Positions 22,109 to 29,677 of a stretch of 36,010 bases of DNA are shown here, one piece after another; within the stretch, counting starts at the first letter, position 1; the number at the start of each line of letters is the position of its first letter. The position numbers were made by a program, and so were the translations under genes. The notes beneath the pieces were generated by a model, which worked only from the letters and a program-made list of their open reading frames with translations, made no database searches and was not told where the DNA came from. The stretch comes from Amycolatopsis coloradensis (GTDB lineage: Bacteria > Actinomycetota > Actinomycetes > Mycobacteriales > Pseudonocardiaceae), in the NCBI RefSeq assembly GCF_037997115.1, contig NZ_CP150484.1, forward strand, positions 6,832,894 through 6,868,903, read 5' to 3'.

Positions 22109-23308
22109 CTACCAGCGCGGGACGAACACGTCGACGCGCACCAGGTGGTGGTCCGAAGCGTCGTTGAGCCGGGCCAGCGGTGAATCGGGCAGCGGCCAGA
22201 AGACCTCGGCGCGCCAGGGGAACAGGCCCTTCGAGGGCAGGACGTAGTCGATCCGCAGGTTTCCCGGCGCCTTGTCGTTGAAGTCGCCGGTGTCGAAGTA
22301 CGGGTCGCCCTTCTGGCCGATGTTGGCGCCGCCCTGGTCCTGAGCGGCCCGCACGCCACCTTCGCTGCCCGGCCGGGTCTCGATGACGCGCGGCGCGTTC
22401 AGCAGGCGTGAGATGGCGCCTGGGACGCTGTCGCCGTCGAGCGGGTCGGAGTTCTGGTCGCCGGCGATGACGAACTTCTCGTGTGCGCCCAGCCCGCCGC
22501 GGCGGCCGTTGTCGTCGTGGATGTAGCGGCCCTTGCCCGGGGTCACGTAGTCCGCCCAGAAGCGGATCTCGTCGTGGTTACGGGTGCCGTTGCGGTCCTC
22601 GGGGCCGTCGAAGGTGGGCGGCGTCGGGTGCGAGGCCAGGAAGTGCACCGTCGAGCGGCCGACTCGGATCGGAATGTCCCAATGGGACTTCGACGACAGG
22701 CGCAGCACGTCGAGCGCCTGCGGTGAGTACCAGTCGTTCGGCGCCGCGGTGGCCGGGTCGTCCGGGAGCAGCGCGCCCGGCATGTCCTTCCAGAGGAACT
22801 TCTGGAAGGTCCGCGCGTTCTTGGTGTCGATCGGGTACTTGGACAGCACGAGCATGCCGTACTGGCCCTCGAAAAGGCCGAAGCCGTGCGCGTCGTTGCC
22901 GCCGCCGACCTGGCCGTTGCGGTCGAGGTCGAAACCGGTCGCGACACCGGTGTTCGACGGCGCGGTGAAGGCGTACGGGTAGTCGATCGGCGCCGCGCCG
23001 TTCTGGCCGCGCTTCAGGTAGTTCTCGCGGAACAGGTCCGCGGCGCGGTTGCCGGGCACGTAGTCGAACTCGTTGATCAGGAGCACGTCCGGCCGGTTGC
23101 GCTGGATCACTTCGGCGACCTCGCCGGCCTGCGCGTTGCCCGGCTGCGACAGATCGGTCACCAGCTGACCGGCGGCTCCGCGATTGAGCGAAGCGTTGTA
23201 CGTCGCGAAGCGGATGTTCTTCCCGGCGGTGGCTTCCGCCGGTGTCGCGGCCAGCAGTGTCCCGGCCAGCAAGGCGCCCGATGTGAGCACGGCGGCGATG
23301 CGTTTCAC
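22109..23308 (-). CDS. Secreted endonuclease/exonuclease/phosphatase-family hydrolase
   Basis: 399 residues from the GTG at 23308 with SD gggaggt. The frame extends upstream, but that part crosses the TetR operator and lacks signal character. Sec signal peptide: KRIAAVLTSGALLAGTLLAA, cleavage likely after AEA. EEP-fold motifs: RFATYNASLNRG, VLLINEFDYV with the metal-binding Glu, FLASHPTPPTF, VIAGDQNSDPLDGDS, LRIDYVLPS and the final ASDHHLVRVDV with the Asp-His pair. Possible substrates are nucleic acids or phosphate esters outside the cell. Not recognisable as any characterised enzyme. Confidence 0.9.
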   Translation of the reverse strand: MKRIAAVLTSGALLAGTLLAATPAEATAGKNIRFATYNASLNRGAAGQLVTDLSQPGNAQAGEVAEVIQRNRPDVLLINEFDYVPGNRAADLFRENYLKRGQNGAAPIDYPYAFTAPSNTGVATGFDLDRNGQVGGGNDAHGFGLFEGQYGMLVLSKYPIDTKNARTFQKFLWKDMPGALLPDDPATAAPNDWYSPQALDVLRLSSKSHWDIPIRVGRSTVHFLASHPTPPTFDGPEDRNGTRNHDEIRFWADYVTPGKGRYIHDDNGRRGGLGAHEKFVIAGDQNSDPLDGDSVPGAISRLLNAPRVIETRPGSEGGVRAAQDQGGANIGQKGDPYFDTGDFNDKAPGNLRIDYVLPSKGLFPWRAEVFWPLPDSPLARLNDASDHHLVRVDVFVPRW

Positions 23309-23387
23309 GGTCTTACCTCCCAGAGTCCGGTGCGACCTTACGCACTCCGCGCGGCCGCACGGGTGAGCTTCAGATGAACAGCGTCTC

Positions 23388-23401
23388 TTGAACGCGTTCA
23401 A
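23388..23401. promoter_or_regulatory. Palindromic operator 1 (TetR-type)
   Basis: TTGAACGCGTTCAA is a perfect 14-bp palindrome that includes the -35 box. The same motif, with one changed base in the middle, is repeated 34 bp downstream. The likely ligand is the TetR regulator at 23885. It is also about 80 bp upstream of the divergent EEP gene, which might share control. Confidence 0.75.
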
Positions 23402-23416
23402 AACATGGGCTACGGT
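23388..23416 (+). promoter_or_regulatory. Promoter of the membrane protein-TetR operon
   Basis: TTGAAC (23388-23393), 17-bp spacer, TACGGT (23411-23416). The -35 is part of operator 1, and the expected start (about 23422) is the first base of operator 2. The SD aaaggagg follows. Confidence 0.65.
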
Positions 23417-23421
23417 TCTTC

Positions 23422-23435
23422 TTGAACACGTTCAA
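23422..23435. promoter_or_regulatory. Palindromic operator 2 (TetR-type)
   Basis: TTGAACACGTTCAA, palindromic except at the centre, placed at the expected transcription start and ending next to the SD sequence. Confidence 0.75.
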
Positions 23436-23447
23436 AAGGAGGTCCCC

Positions 23448-23870
23448 ATGCAACCCGTAGTCATGGCCTACGCGCTCTACCTGGCCATCACCGTCCCCCT
23501 GACCGTGCTGGTCGCCCGCACGCTGAGCAGACACGGCAAGACGTTCCTGGAAGACGTCTTCCAGGACGAACAAGCACTGGCACATTCGGTCAACCAACTG
23601 CTCGTCGTCGGGTTCTACCTGGTCAGCCTGGGTTTCGTGACCCTGTTCCTGACCAGTGACGACACCGTCCTCGACGCGCGTGACGTCTTCGAGATGCTGT
23701 CGGTCAAGGTCGGCACCGTGGCGCTCGTGCTCGGCGTGATGCACGTCGGGAACGTGCTGGTGTTCAACGGCATCCGGCGCAAGCACCTCAACCACGCCAC
23801 CGCGCGGCCCGTGCCGGTGCCGCCGCCCTACCCCGGCTACCCGGCGCCCGCTCCACACCCCGCGCCCTGA
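23448..23870 (+). CDS. Small membrane protein of unknown function, co-transcribed with TetR
   Basis: 140 residues with three hydrophobic segments (~5-22, ~50-66 and ~83-103) and a Pro/Tyr-rich tail (PVPVPPPYPGYPAPAPHPAP). No family recognised. A very strong SD (aaaggagg) precedes the ATG at 23448, preferred over the upstream ATG that would lie inside the promoter. The TetR gene begins 14 bp after its stop, so the pair forms one operon under the twin operators. Expression is probably turned on when TetR releases DNA upon meeting a ligand; a membrane-stress or lipid role is possible but unproven. Confidence 0.8.
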   Translation: MQPVVMAYALYLAITVPLTVLVARTLSRHGKTFLEDVFQDEQALAHSVNQLLVVGFYLVSLGFVTLFLTSDDTVLDARDVFEMLSVKVGTVALVLGVMHVGNVLVFNGIRRKHLNHATARPVPVPPPYPGYPAPAPHPAP

Positions 23871-23884
23871 CCGGATACCGTGCA

Positions 23885-24568
23885 GTGGTGGCGAAGAGTG
23901 AGGAAACCAAGTCACTGATCGTGGCGACCGCGTTGCGGTTGTTCGCCGAGAACGGCTACGACCGTACGACCATGCGGGCCATCGCCGCCGAAGCGGGCGT
24001 GTCGGTCGGAAACGCCTACTACTACTTCGCCTCGAAAGACCAGCTGATCCAAGGTTTCTACGACGAGATCGCCAACGCGCACCTGACGGCCGTGCGCGAG
24101 TCGATCGCAGGTGAGCGGGACTTCAGCGCCCGGCTCAGGACAGTCCTGCTCACGTGGCTCGACGTCGCCGAGCCGTACCACCGCTTCGGCACCCAGCTCT
24201 TCGTCAACGCCGCCGACCCGGACTCACCGCTGAGCCCGTTCAGCGAGGAGTCTTCGCCCGCACGGGACGCCTCCGTCGGCCTGATGCGCGACGTCATCGC
24301 CGACTCCGACGTCAAACTCGACCCGGATCTGCACGACGACCTGCCCGATCTGTTGTGGCTGTACCAGATGGGGGTCGTGCTGTTCTGGGTCCACGACCGC
24401 TCGCGCGGCCAGAAACGCAGCCGGATCCTGGTGGAACGGACGGTCCCGCTGATCGCGCGGCTGGTGGGGCTCTCGCGGCTGCGGGTGCTGCGGCCGGTGA
24501 GCCGGGAGATCGTTTCGCTGATCCGGGACCTCTCAAAGCCGGACGATGCCGCTCCCCCGCGCGATTAG
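23885..24568 (+). CDS. TetR-family transcriptional regulator
   Basis: 227 residues. The N-terminal helix-turn-helix is clear: LIVATALRLFAENGYDRTTMRAIAAEAGVSVGNAYYYFASKDQLIQGFYDE (residues ~10-60, quoted here in pieces: AENGYDRTTMRAIA, AGVSVGNAYYYFASKD). The ligand domain (~70-220) is not specific, with several Trp/Tyr residues (LPDLLWLYQMGVVLFWVHD) that could line a hydrophobic pocket. GTG at 23885 or the next GTG at 23888 can start. Second gene of the operon with the small membrane protein and the best candidate for the TTGAAC-type operators upstream (autoregulation). Confidence 0.92.
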   Translation: MVAKSEETKSLIVATALRLFAENGYDRTTMRAIAAEAGVSVGNAYYYFASKDQLIQGFYDEIANAHLTAVRESIAGERDFSARLRTVLLTWLDVAEPYHRFGTQLFVNAADPDSPLSPFSEESSPARDASVGLMRDVIADSDVKLDPDLHDDLPDLLWLYQMGVVLFWVHDRSRGQKRSRILVERTVPLIARLVGLSRLRVLRPVSREIVSLIRDLSKPDDAAPPRD

Positions 24569-24597
24569 TCACCTACTCGCGATGGCACCGCAAGCAG

Positions 24598-24611
24598 GTG
24601 AAGGCCTCCTT
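24598..24611. repeat. Lone arm of the intergenic hairpin family
   Basis: GTGAAGGCCTCCTT is identical to the left arms at 26457 and 35960, but no matching right arm is found nearby. Confidence 0.65.
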
Positions 24612-24732
24612 GCCGGAACGCCGGCCGGTGTCGCCCAGGGTGATCCGAACAGGGCAGCGGGCAGCGTCCACAAAGGATGCCAGGTGCCAGAAGAGTGTCC
24701 GTTTGATGCTTATCTGTACGGTTCTGGCTGAG

Positions 24733-24778
24733 GTCGTGAGTGGCAAAGAGGGTTCTAACGCTCTTTACCACTCACGAC
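24733..24778. terminator. 18-bp inverted repeat between convergent genes
   Basis: Arms 24733-24750 and 24761-24778 pair over 18 bp with one mismatch, around a 10-nt loop. The arm starts GTCGTGAGTGG. Part of the arm (CCACTCACGACCC) occurs also at 7697-7709, so it belongs to a second repeat family. It can serve as bidirectional terminator for the TetR and GrpB-methyltransferase genes. Confidence 0.7.
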
Positions 24779-24946
24779 CCGTCGCAAAACGCTCAAATCG
24801 GGTACGGCAATCCCCGAAAGCGTCCCCCTGTGGACGGTCGAGGGGTGCCACGCCACGGTGACGAGCCCTCCCTCACCCACTTGGCCAGCGGACACCCTCC
24901 GCCTTCCCGGCCAGACCCGCATTCAGAGGAGTGAACGCGGCGTTGG

Positions 24947-26200
24947 TCAGGACTCCCGGACGGTCCGGAAGTACAGGAACCGCGGCTCGGTCCGCAGCTT
25001 CGCGTACCACCGCGGGTCCGATTCGGCGATCTCCTCGTCCGGCATCGGCTCGACCAGCCTGTCGACGGCGAACCCGGCGTCCCGTACCGCGTCGAACGTC
25101 CAGCTCAGCGGCCGCCGGTAGAAGCGGACCTTCTGCCCCGGCGGGAACTCGTCTTCCAGCAGTTCGAGCTGGAAGTAGTTCCGCTTGTCGAACCAGCGCC
25201 AGTCCTCGCCCGGATGATGCACCGAGAACACCAGGAGGCCGCCCGGTTTGAGCACCCGCCGGAACTCCGCCAGCGCCGGTGCCCAGTCCTTCAGGTAGTG
25301 CAGCACCAGGGACGCCGTGACGACGTCGATCGAAGCGTCCTCCACAAAGGACATCGGCCGCGAGACGTCCGCCGTCTCGAACTTCGCGACGTGCCCGAAC
25401 TTCTCCCTGGCGACGGCGACGATGCCCTCGCTGGCGTCGACGCCGAGGACGTCCGCACCCTTGGCGGCGAGCATGGCACTGAGGTGACCGGCCGCGCTGC
25501 CGACGTCCAGCACCCGTTTGCCCGCCACGTCCCCGGCCAGCCCCACGATGGCCGGACGGTCGTAGTGGGCGTTGGTGCTGCTGGTCTCGGCGTGCGCCGC
25601 GTAGAGCCGCGCGAAGCCGTCGTACTGGGCCGCGCGCGCCCGTTCGATGATCTCGTCGATCACCTCGGTCTTGGCGTCGGCGTACTGCTGAATGTACTTC
25701 CAGGTGCGCGACGCCAGCTCGCGTTTCTTGGCCTCGTAGAGCTTCAGCTCGTCCTCGTGCGCGATGAGACGGTCGCGGAAGAGGCGGTAGCGCTCGGTCT
25801 GGCCGTTGTCCGGCGAGTAGACGTGCAGGTTGATGTTGGTGTCCGGGCCTTTGAAGCAGCGGTGCTTCTCCCACTCCGGCTCGCGGATGACGAGTTTGTA
25901 GCCCTCGGCCTCCAGCTGCGGCACGTAGGCGTCTTCGTCGTCCGAATCCGCGACGATCAGCATGATGTCGATGATCGGTTTCGCGCACAGCCCCGGCACC
26001 GACGTGGAGCCGACGTGCTCCAGGACCAGCGCCCGTTCCCCCAGGATCCCCCTGATGCGCTTGGCTTCCCGGTCGAAAAGCCCGGGCCACTCCGGGTCGT
26101 ATTCGGCCAGGGTGACGGTGGAATTCATGACCGGAGCCTCATCGACCCAGGAGTCGTGGATGTCTTCTTCGGTGTAGTCGTCTCGATCGGGTTTGGGCAT
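24947..26200 (-). CDS. GrpB/UPF0157 nucleotidyltransferase-like - SAM methyltransferase fusion
   Basis: 417 residues. Residues ~25-190 match the GrpB (UPF0157) nucleotidyltransferase-fold family: VTLAEYDPEWPGLFDREAKR, LVLEHVGSTSVPGLCAKPIIDI, NLHVYS, RFRDRLIAH-like phrase RLFRDRLIAHEDEL and LYEAKKRELA. Residues ~205-400 are a class I methyltransferase: KRVLDVGSAAGHLSAMLA (SAM loop), DVLGVDASEGIV, DVVTASLVLHYLKDW and VLKPGGLLVFSVHHP. Both halves look intact. In other actinobacteria GrpB is joined to CoaE (dephospho-CoA kinase); a methyltransferase partner is uncommon to my knowledge. Function unknown; nucleotide- or tRNA-related modification is one guess. SD: aagggg before the ATG at 26200. Single gene. 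Confidence 0.88.
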   Translation of the reverse strand: MPKPDRDDYTEEDIHDSWVDEAPVMNSTVTLAEYDPEWPGLFDREAKRIRGILGERALVLEHVGSTSVPGLCAKPIIDIMLIVADSDDEDAYVPQLEAEGYKLVIREPEWEKHRCFKGPDTNINLHVYSPDNGQTERYRLFRDRLIAHEDELKLYEAKKRELASRTWKYIQQYADAKTEVIDEIIERARAAQYDGFARLYAAHAETSSTNAHYDRPAIVGLAGDVAGKRVLDVGSAAGHLSAMLAAKGADVLGVDASEGIVAVAREKFGHVAKFETADVSRPMSFVEDASIDVVTASLVLHYLKDWAPALAEFRRVLKPGGLLVFSVHHPGEDWRWFDKRNYFQLELLEDEFPPGQKVRFYRRPLSWTFDAVRDAGFAVDRLVEPMPDEEIAESDPRWYAKLRTEPRFLYFRTVRES

Positions 26201-26542
26201 CGACCCCTTGTTCCTTCCTCAGCACTCCTCGCGAGTCTGCGCGCGACCGCGTCACGTCGCCAGGGCGCGAGCAGGAATCAGACGTCCCGTCCCCCGTCAA
26301 GAGCGCCCTGCCGCCGAGATAGCGGGGCCATTCGGCCAGGGGCGCGCGGTGGTCACCAGGTTGCCGCGACACCCCTCTCGAGGCAGTCGGCCAGATTATC
26401 GAACCAGCGCGATCTTGTCAGGCTCTTTCACCGAAGAGGGTTCCGCTCACCGGTCCGTGAAGGCCTCCTTGCCTACCCTGAGGGTAGTGAAGGAGGCCTT
26501 CACCACCCGCCGAGCCGTGCGACCTGGCCTCCCGTGGTCCGC
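26201..26542. other. Intergenic region with the aroE-side terminator
   Basis: 342 bp between the GrpB-methyltransferase start and the aroE stop. The only clear element is the hairpin at 26457-26503. The part next to 26201 should hold the methyltransferase promoter, but no strong boxes stand out. A weak palindrome (CTCTTTCACCGAAGAG) lies near 26423. Confidence 0.55.
26457..26503. terminator. Composite hairpin of the AAGGAGGCCTTCAC family
   Basis: An outer 14-bp perfect stem (26457-26470 with 26490-26503) encloses an inner stem CTACCC/GGGTAG (26473-26478 and 26482-26487) with a 3-nt loop. It lies 40 bp after the aroE stop and probably ends the alaS-ruvX-mltG-aroE transcript. The same arm recurs at both ends of the window. 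Confidence 0.8.
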
Positions 26543-27400
26543 TCAGCCGATCGGCAGAGAAAGGATTCCGCCGGTCGCCTCGCGCAACGCGTCCCGCATC
26601 TCGGCCCGCGGCGCCGGCTGCCCGGTGAAGTACTCGGACTGCCCGAAAGCCTGATGCAGCAACATGTCCAAGCCGGTCGCGAGCCGCCCTCCCCGCTCGG
26701 CGACGGCTTCGGCGAGCGCGGTCGGCCAAGGGTGGTAGATGACGTCGAGGACGCATCCGATGCGGGCCAGCTCCGCCAGATGCGGCCGGACGGCGTCCGG
26801 GGGCACGGTGTTCACCAGCACCGCCGAAGCCGCCGCGAGTTTCCCGAAGTCCGCGTCCGCCCAGCGGAGGACCTCGGCGTCGAGCCCGGCCCGCTGGGCC
26901 GCCTCGACCGTTTCGGTCGCCCGTGCGGGGTCCCGCACGACGAGCCGCACCGTCCGCACGCCGAGCGACGCCAGCCCGACGACGGCCGCGGCGGCGGTCC
27001 CGCCCGCGCCGAGGACGACGGCCGCGTCGTCCATGCCGGGCGAGTACTCCCCCGCGATCCGCAGCGCCTCGGTGACCCCGTCGACGTCGGTGCAGTCGGC
27101 GAGCCAACCGGTTTCCCCGCGCACCAACGTGTTCGCCGCGCCGACGGCCGCCGCACGCGGCGTCACCTCGTCGGCGTGCTCCAGCGCGGCCCGTTTCCCG
27201 GGCATGGTCACCGAAAGCCCGGCCCACTCCGGGCCGAGACCGTCGACGAACGCGGGCAGCCCGGGACCGTCCATCTCGACCCGCTCGTAGGTCCAGCCGT
27301 CCAGCCCCAGCGCGCGGAACGCGGCGCCGTGCAGCACGGGCGAGAGCGAGTGTTCGACCGGTTTCCCGAGGATCGCGGCCTTGCGGCTAGTAGACACCAC
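26543..27400 (-). CDS. aroE: Shikimate dehydrogenase
   Basis: Reduces 3-dehydroshikimate to shikimate with NADPH, the fourth pathway step. 285 residues. Motifs: GKPVEHSLSPVLHGAAFRALG (shikimate-binding Ser pair), GLSVTMPGK with the catalytic Lys, AANTLV, CTDVDG with the catalytic Asp, the NADP loop VLGAGGTAAAAV, and LDMLLHQAFGQSEYFTG near the end. GTG at 27400 overlaps the mltG stop by 14 bp; a second GTG at 27397 is also possible. It belongs to the alaS-side operon, about 19 kb away from the rest of the aro genes. With aroB, aroQ, aroK and aroC the window covers five of the seven chorismate-pathway steps; DAHP synthase and aroA are absent. Confidence 0.93.
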   Translation of the reverse strand: MVSTSRKAAILGKPVEHSLSPVLHGAAFRALGLDGWTYERVEMDGPGLPAFVDGLGPEWAGLSVTMPGKRAALEHADEVTPRAAAVGAANTLVRGETGWLADCTDVDGVTEALRIAGEYSPGMDDAAVVLGAGGTAAAAVVGLASLGVRTVRLVVRDPARATETVEAAQRAGLDAEVLRWADADFGKLAAASAVLVNTVPPDAVRPHLAELARIGCVLDVIYHPWPTALAEAVAERGGRLATGLDMLLHQAFGQSEYFTGQPAPRAEMRDALREATGGILSLPIG

Positions 27401-29177
27401 GTTTCTGCGCGTCCAACCTGTTCTTGTTGTGCTCGTCGTTCGTCACCGCGAAGCACGAGAGCCCGTTCTTCTCGCACTTGACGAAGAAGATCCACTCGCC
27501 CGCGGTCGGCTTCAGCGCGGCCTGGATCGCCTCGGCGCTCGGGACGGCGATCGGCGTCGGTGTCAGGCCGACGGATTTGTACGTGTTGTACGCGCCCGCT
27601 TTTTCCCGTTCCTCGGGTTTGGTGAGCAGGGTCGGCCGGTCGAGGATGTAGTTGACCGTCGAGTCCATCTCGAGCCGCATCTTCTCGTCGAGCCGGTTGT
27701 AGATGACCCGCGAGATCTTCCCGAAGTCGGCCTTCACCGCCTCGCGTTCGATGATCGACGCGATGATGAGCGTCTCGTAGGGGGTCTTGCCCTGCCCCTT
27801 CGACTGATCGCTCAGCCCGGCGTTCAGGATGCGCTCCGCCGAGGTCTTCACGACGAACGTGAGCAGCTCTTCGGCCGACCATCCGGGCTTGACGTTGTAG
27901 ATGCCCGGGGCGATCAGCCCTTCGAGCCGCCGGTCCTTGTGCTCGGCCTTCGTGGCGGACTCGACGGCCCACGACGGGACGCCCAGCTTCGCCAGATCCG
28001 CCGTCTCGATCGTCTTGCGCAGTTCCTCGACCGGGATGCAGGTGCTCGTTCCGTTCAGGTCCGCGCAGGAAGCCTTGGACAGCAACGAATACACGCCAGG
28101 GGTCACCTTGCCGTCGGGCTGGGTGATGTCGTGGAACTGGGTGTACGGCCGGATCTCGACCTGGCCGACCTTCGACGCGGGCGCGATCATCTTCTCGACC
28201 GCGCTGGCACCGGACATCTTCGTCTTCATGACGTAGTAGCCCTGCTGGAGCCGCGAGACGGCGGTGTTGTCCTCGCCCGCCTTCACGAACGCCTTGCCGC
28301 TGGCGACCACCCCGGCCGCCTGCAGCCGGTTGCCGATCGCCGACGTCGAGTCGCCCTTCTCCACCTGGACGAGGACGTCGCTCTCGCCGGTGCCTTCGTA
28401 GTCGTCGTACCCGAAGATCTCGGTGAAGCCGTAGTAGGCGCCACCGGCGAGCAGGACGAGCACGGTCAGCGCGGCGATCCAGCCCAGCGCGCGCTTCTTC
28501 TTGCGTTTCTTGGGCGGCGGCCCCTGTCGTTCCGGACGCTCGTCCTCGATGCGTTCGGGCTCGGCCCGGTCTTCGTCTTCGAAGTCCTCGTAATCCTCAT
28601 AGTCGTCGTACTCGTCATAATCGTCGTACTCGTCGTCACCGAAGATCTCGTTGTATTCCTCTTCGCTTCCTTGGGGCGGCGAAGAAGGAGCCGCGCCGGG
28701 ACGCCGGGCGATCGGCGCTTCCTGGATCGCGGGGAGGATGTCGGTCGGCCGCTCGTCCGGGAGCGGGCCGTCGTCCTCGCGACGCCGGCGGCGGCCGGGG
28801 CGGGGTACCTCGTCCTGGACATAGGCGGGCATGCCAAGACTCCGGTCACCCGGCTGGGGGGACCGCCGTTGCGGCGCGGGAGGCGGTGGCGGGGCCACGG
28901 GTTCCGGTGCCCGCCTCGGTGGGCCCGGACGCTGCGGCTCGTCGGCGGCGCGCCGGGCACGCGGCGGCTCTTCCGGCGACCGGCGGGCACGCGGCGGTTC
29001 CTCCGCCGGACGCCGTACGGGCGGCTCGGGCGGTTCCTGCCGGACGTGCCGTCGTCCCGTCGGCTGGGGTTCGGGCCGTCGACGCGGCGGGGCCGGTGGC
29101 GGGCTGGCCTCCTCAGGCTCCCGCAACCGTCGTCTACCGCCCTGACGGCGCTCGGGCCGGCCGTGGGGCTCGGTCAT
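27387..29177 (-). CDS. mltG: Endolytic transglycosylase MltG with long disordered N-terminus
   Basis: Cuts nascent peptidoglycan glycan strands in the membrane and so ends chain growth. 596 residues from the ATG at 29177. Residues 1-~225 are cytoplasmic and low-complexity: first Arg/Pro-rich (RRRPEPQPTGRRHVRQEPP), then a very acidic Asp/Glu/Tyr tract. One helix follows (ALGWIAALTVLVLLAGGAYYG, ~230-250). The outside YceG domain has a LysM-like part (VLVQVEKGDSTSAIGNRLQAAG) and the catalytic region LIIASIIEREAVK, with the Glu near 475, then MDSTVNYIL and YNTYKSVGLTPTPI. The family is usually 330-400 residues in E. coli-like forms; actinobacterial ones are longer at the N-terminus. Overlaps ruvX (4 bp) and aroE (14 bp). 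Confidence 0.92.
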   Translation of the reverse strand: MTEPHGRPERRQGGRRRLREPEEASPPPAPPRRRPEPQPTGRRHVRQEPPEPPVRRPAEEPPRARRSPEEPPRARRAADEPQRPGPPRRAPEPVAPPPPPAPQRRSPQPGDRSLGMPAYVQDEVPRPGRRRRREDDGPLPDERPTDILPAIQEAPIARRPGAAPSSPPQGSEEEYNEIFGDDEYDDYDEYDDYEDYEDFEDEDRAEPERIEDERPERQGPPPKKRKKKRALGWIAALTVLVLLAGGAYYGFTEIFGYDDYEGTGESDVLVQVEKGDSTSAIGNRLQAAGVVASGKAFVKAGEDNTAVSRLQQGYYVMKTKMSGASAVEKMIAPASKVGQVEIRPYTQFHDITQPDGKVTPGVYSLLSKASCADLNGTSTCIPVEELRKTIETADLAKLGVPSWAVESATKAEHKDRRLEGLIAPGIYNVKPGWSAEELLTFVVKTSAERILNAGLSDQSKGQGKTPYETLIIASIIEREAVKADFGKISRVIYNRLDEKMRLEMDSTVNYILDRPTLLTKPEEREKAGAYNTYKSVGLTPTPIAVPSAEAIQAALKPTAGEWIFFVKCEKNGLSCFAVTNDEHNKNRLDAQKRGVY

Positions 29178-29677
29178 GTATCGCCCTTCCGTGCGCGATG
29201 TGCCGCTACCGCGTCGATCCACGCCTGCAGGATCTCGACCGCGGCCGCCTGATCGACGACGGCACGTTGCTTACGTCCCTTCACCCCACGCTGCGACAGC
29301 ATCCTGGATGCCGTCACCGTGGTCAACCGCTCGTCGGCCAGTCGCACCGGCACCGGCGCGATCCGGGCGGCGACCTTTTCGGCATAGTCCAGCGCCGCTT
29401 CGGCCGCCGGGCCATGACGGTCCTTGAGCGTCCTCGGCAAGCCGACGACGACCTCGACCACGTCGTGTTCCGTGACGAGTCCGACGAGCAGGTCGACGTC
29501 CTTGTCGCCCGCGGCGTCGCGAGTGAGGGTAACGAGAGGGCTCGCGAGGATGGGGTCGGGATCGCTCAACGCGACCCCGACCCGGACGGATCCGACATCC
29601 ACGCCAAGCCGCCTGCCACGCCCCGGATCGGACTCTCCTGGTCGATCCGGGCGCCGCTGGGGGGCGTCGTCAGCCAA
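29174..29677 (-). CDS. ruvX: Holliday junction resolvase-like protein RuvX/YqgF
   Basis: RNase H-fold family (YqgF) linked to pre-16S rRNA processing and nuclease roles. 167 residues from a TTG at 29677 that overlaps the alaS stop by 8 bp. An ATG at 29773 also lies in frame, but would place ~30 residues inside alaS. Motifs: RRLGVDVGSVRVGVALSDPD (first acidic residue), VVVGLPRTLKDRHGPAA, VRLADERLTTVTASRML, and VVDQAAAVEILQAWID with the last acidic site. The stop overlaps the mltG ATG (ATGA). The order alaS-ruvX-mltG is conserved in actinobacteria. Confidence 0.88.
   Translation of the reverse strand: MADDAPQRRPDRPGESDPGRGRRLGVDVGSVRVGVALSDPDPILASPLVTLTRDAAGDKDVDLLVGLVTEHDVVEVVVGLPRTLKDRHGPAAEAALDYAEKVAARIAPVPVRLADERLTTVTASRMLSQRGVKGRKQRAVVDQAAAVEILQAWIDAVAAHRARKGDT

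Larger units (their letters stand above)
24569..24946. other. Gene-free stretch with hairpin repeats
   Basis: 378 bp between the TetR stop and the convergent methyltransferase stop. It holds a lone arm GTGAAGGCCTCCTT at 24598-24611 and an 18-bp hairpin at 24733-24778. Two open frames crossing it in opposite directions (24565-24771 minus and 24740-24934 plus) share the peptide pattern THD-SQN because they read the two arms of the hairpin. I see no real gene. Confidence 0.6.

Noticed and set aside
24565..24934. Two small frames, 24565-24771 minus and 24740-24934 plus, with THD-SQN peptides
   Set aside because: Both read the arms of the same hairpin, so the similarity is due to the inverted repeat.
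27381..29252. Plus-strand frame of 623 residues opposite mltG
   Set aside because: Its acidic and hydrophobic look comes from the mltG low-complexity tract read backwards.
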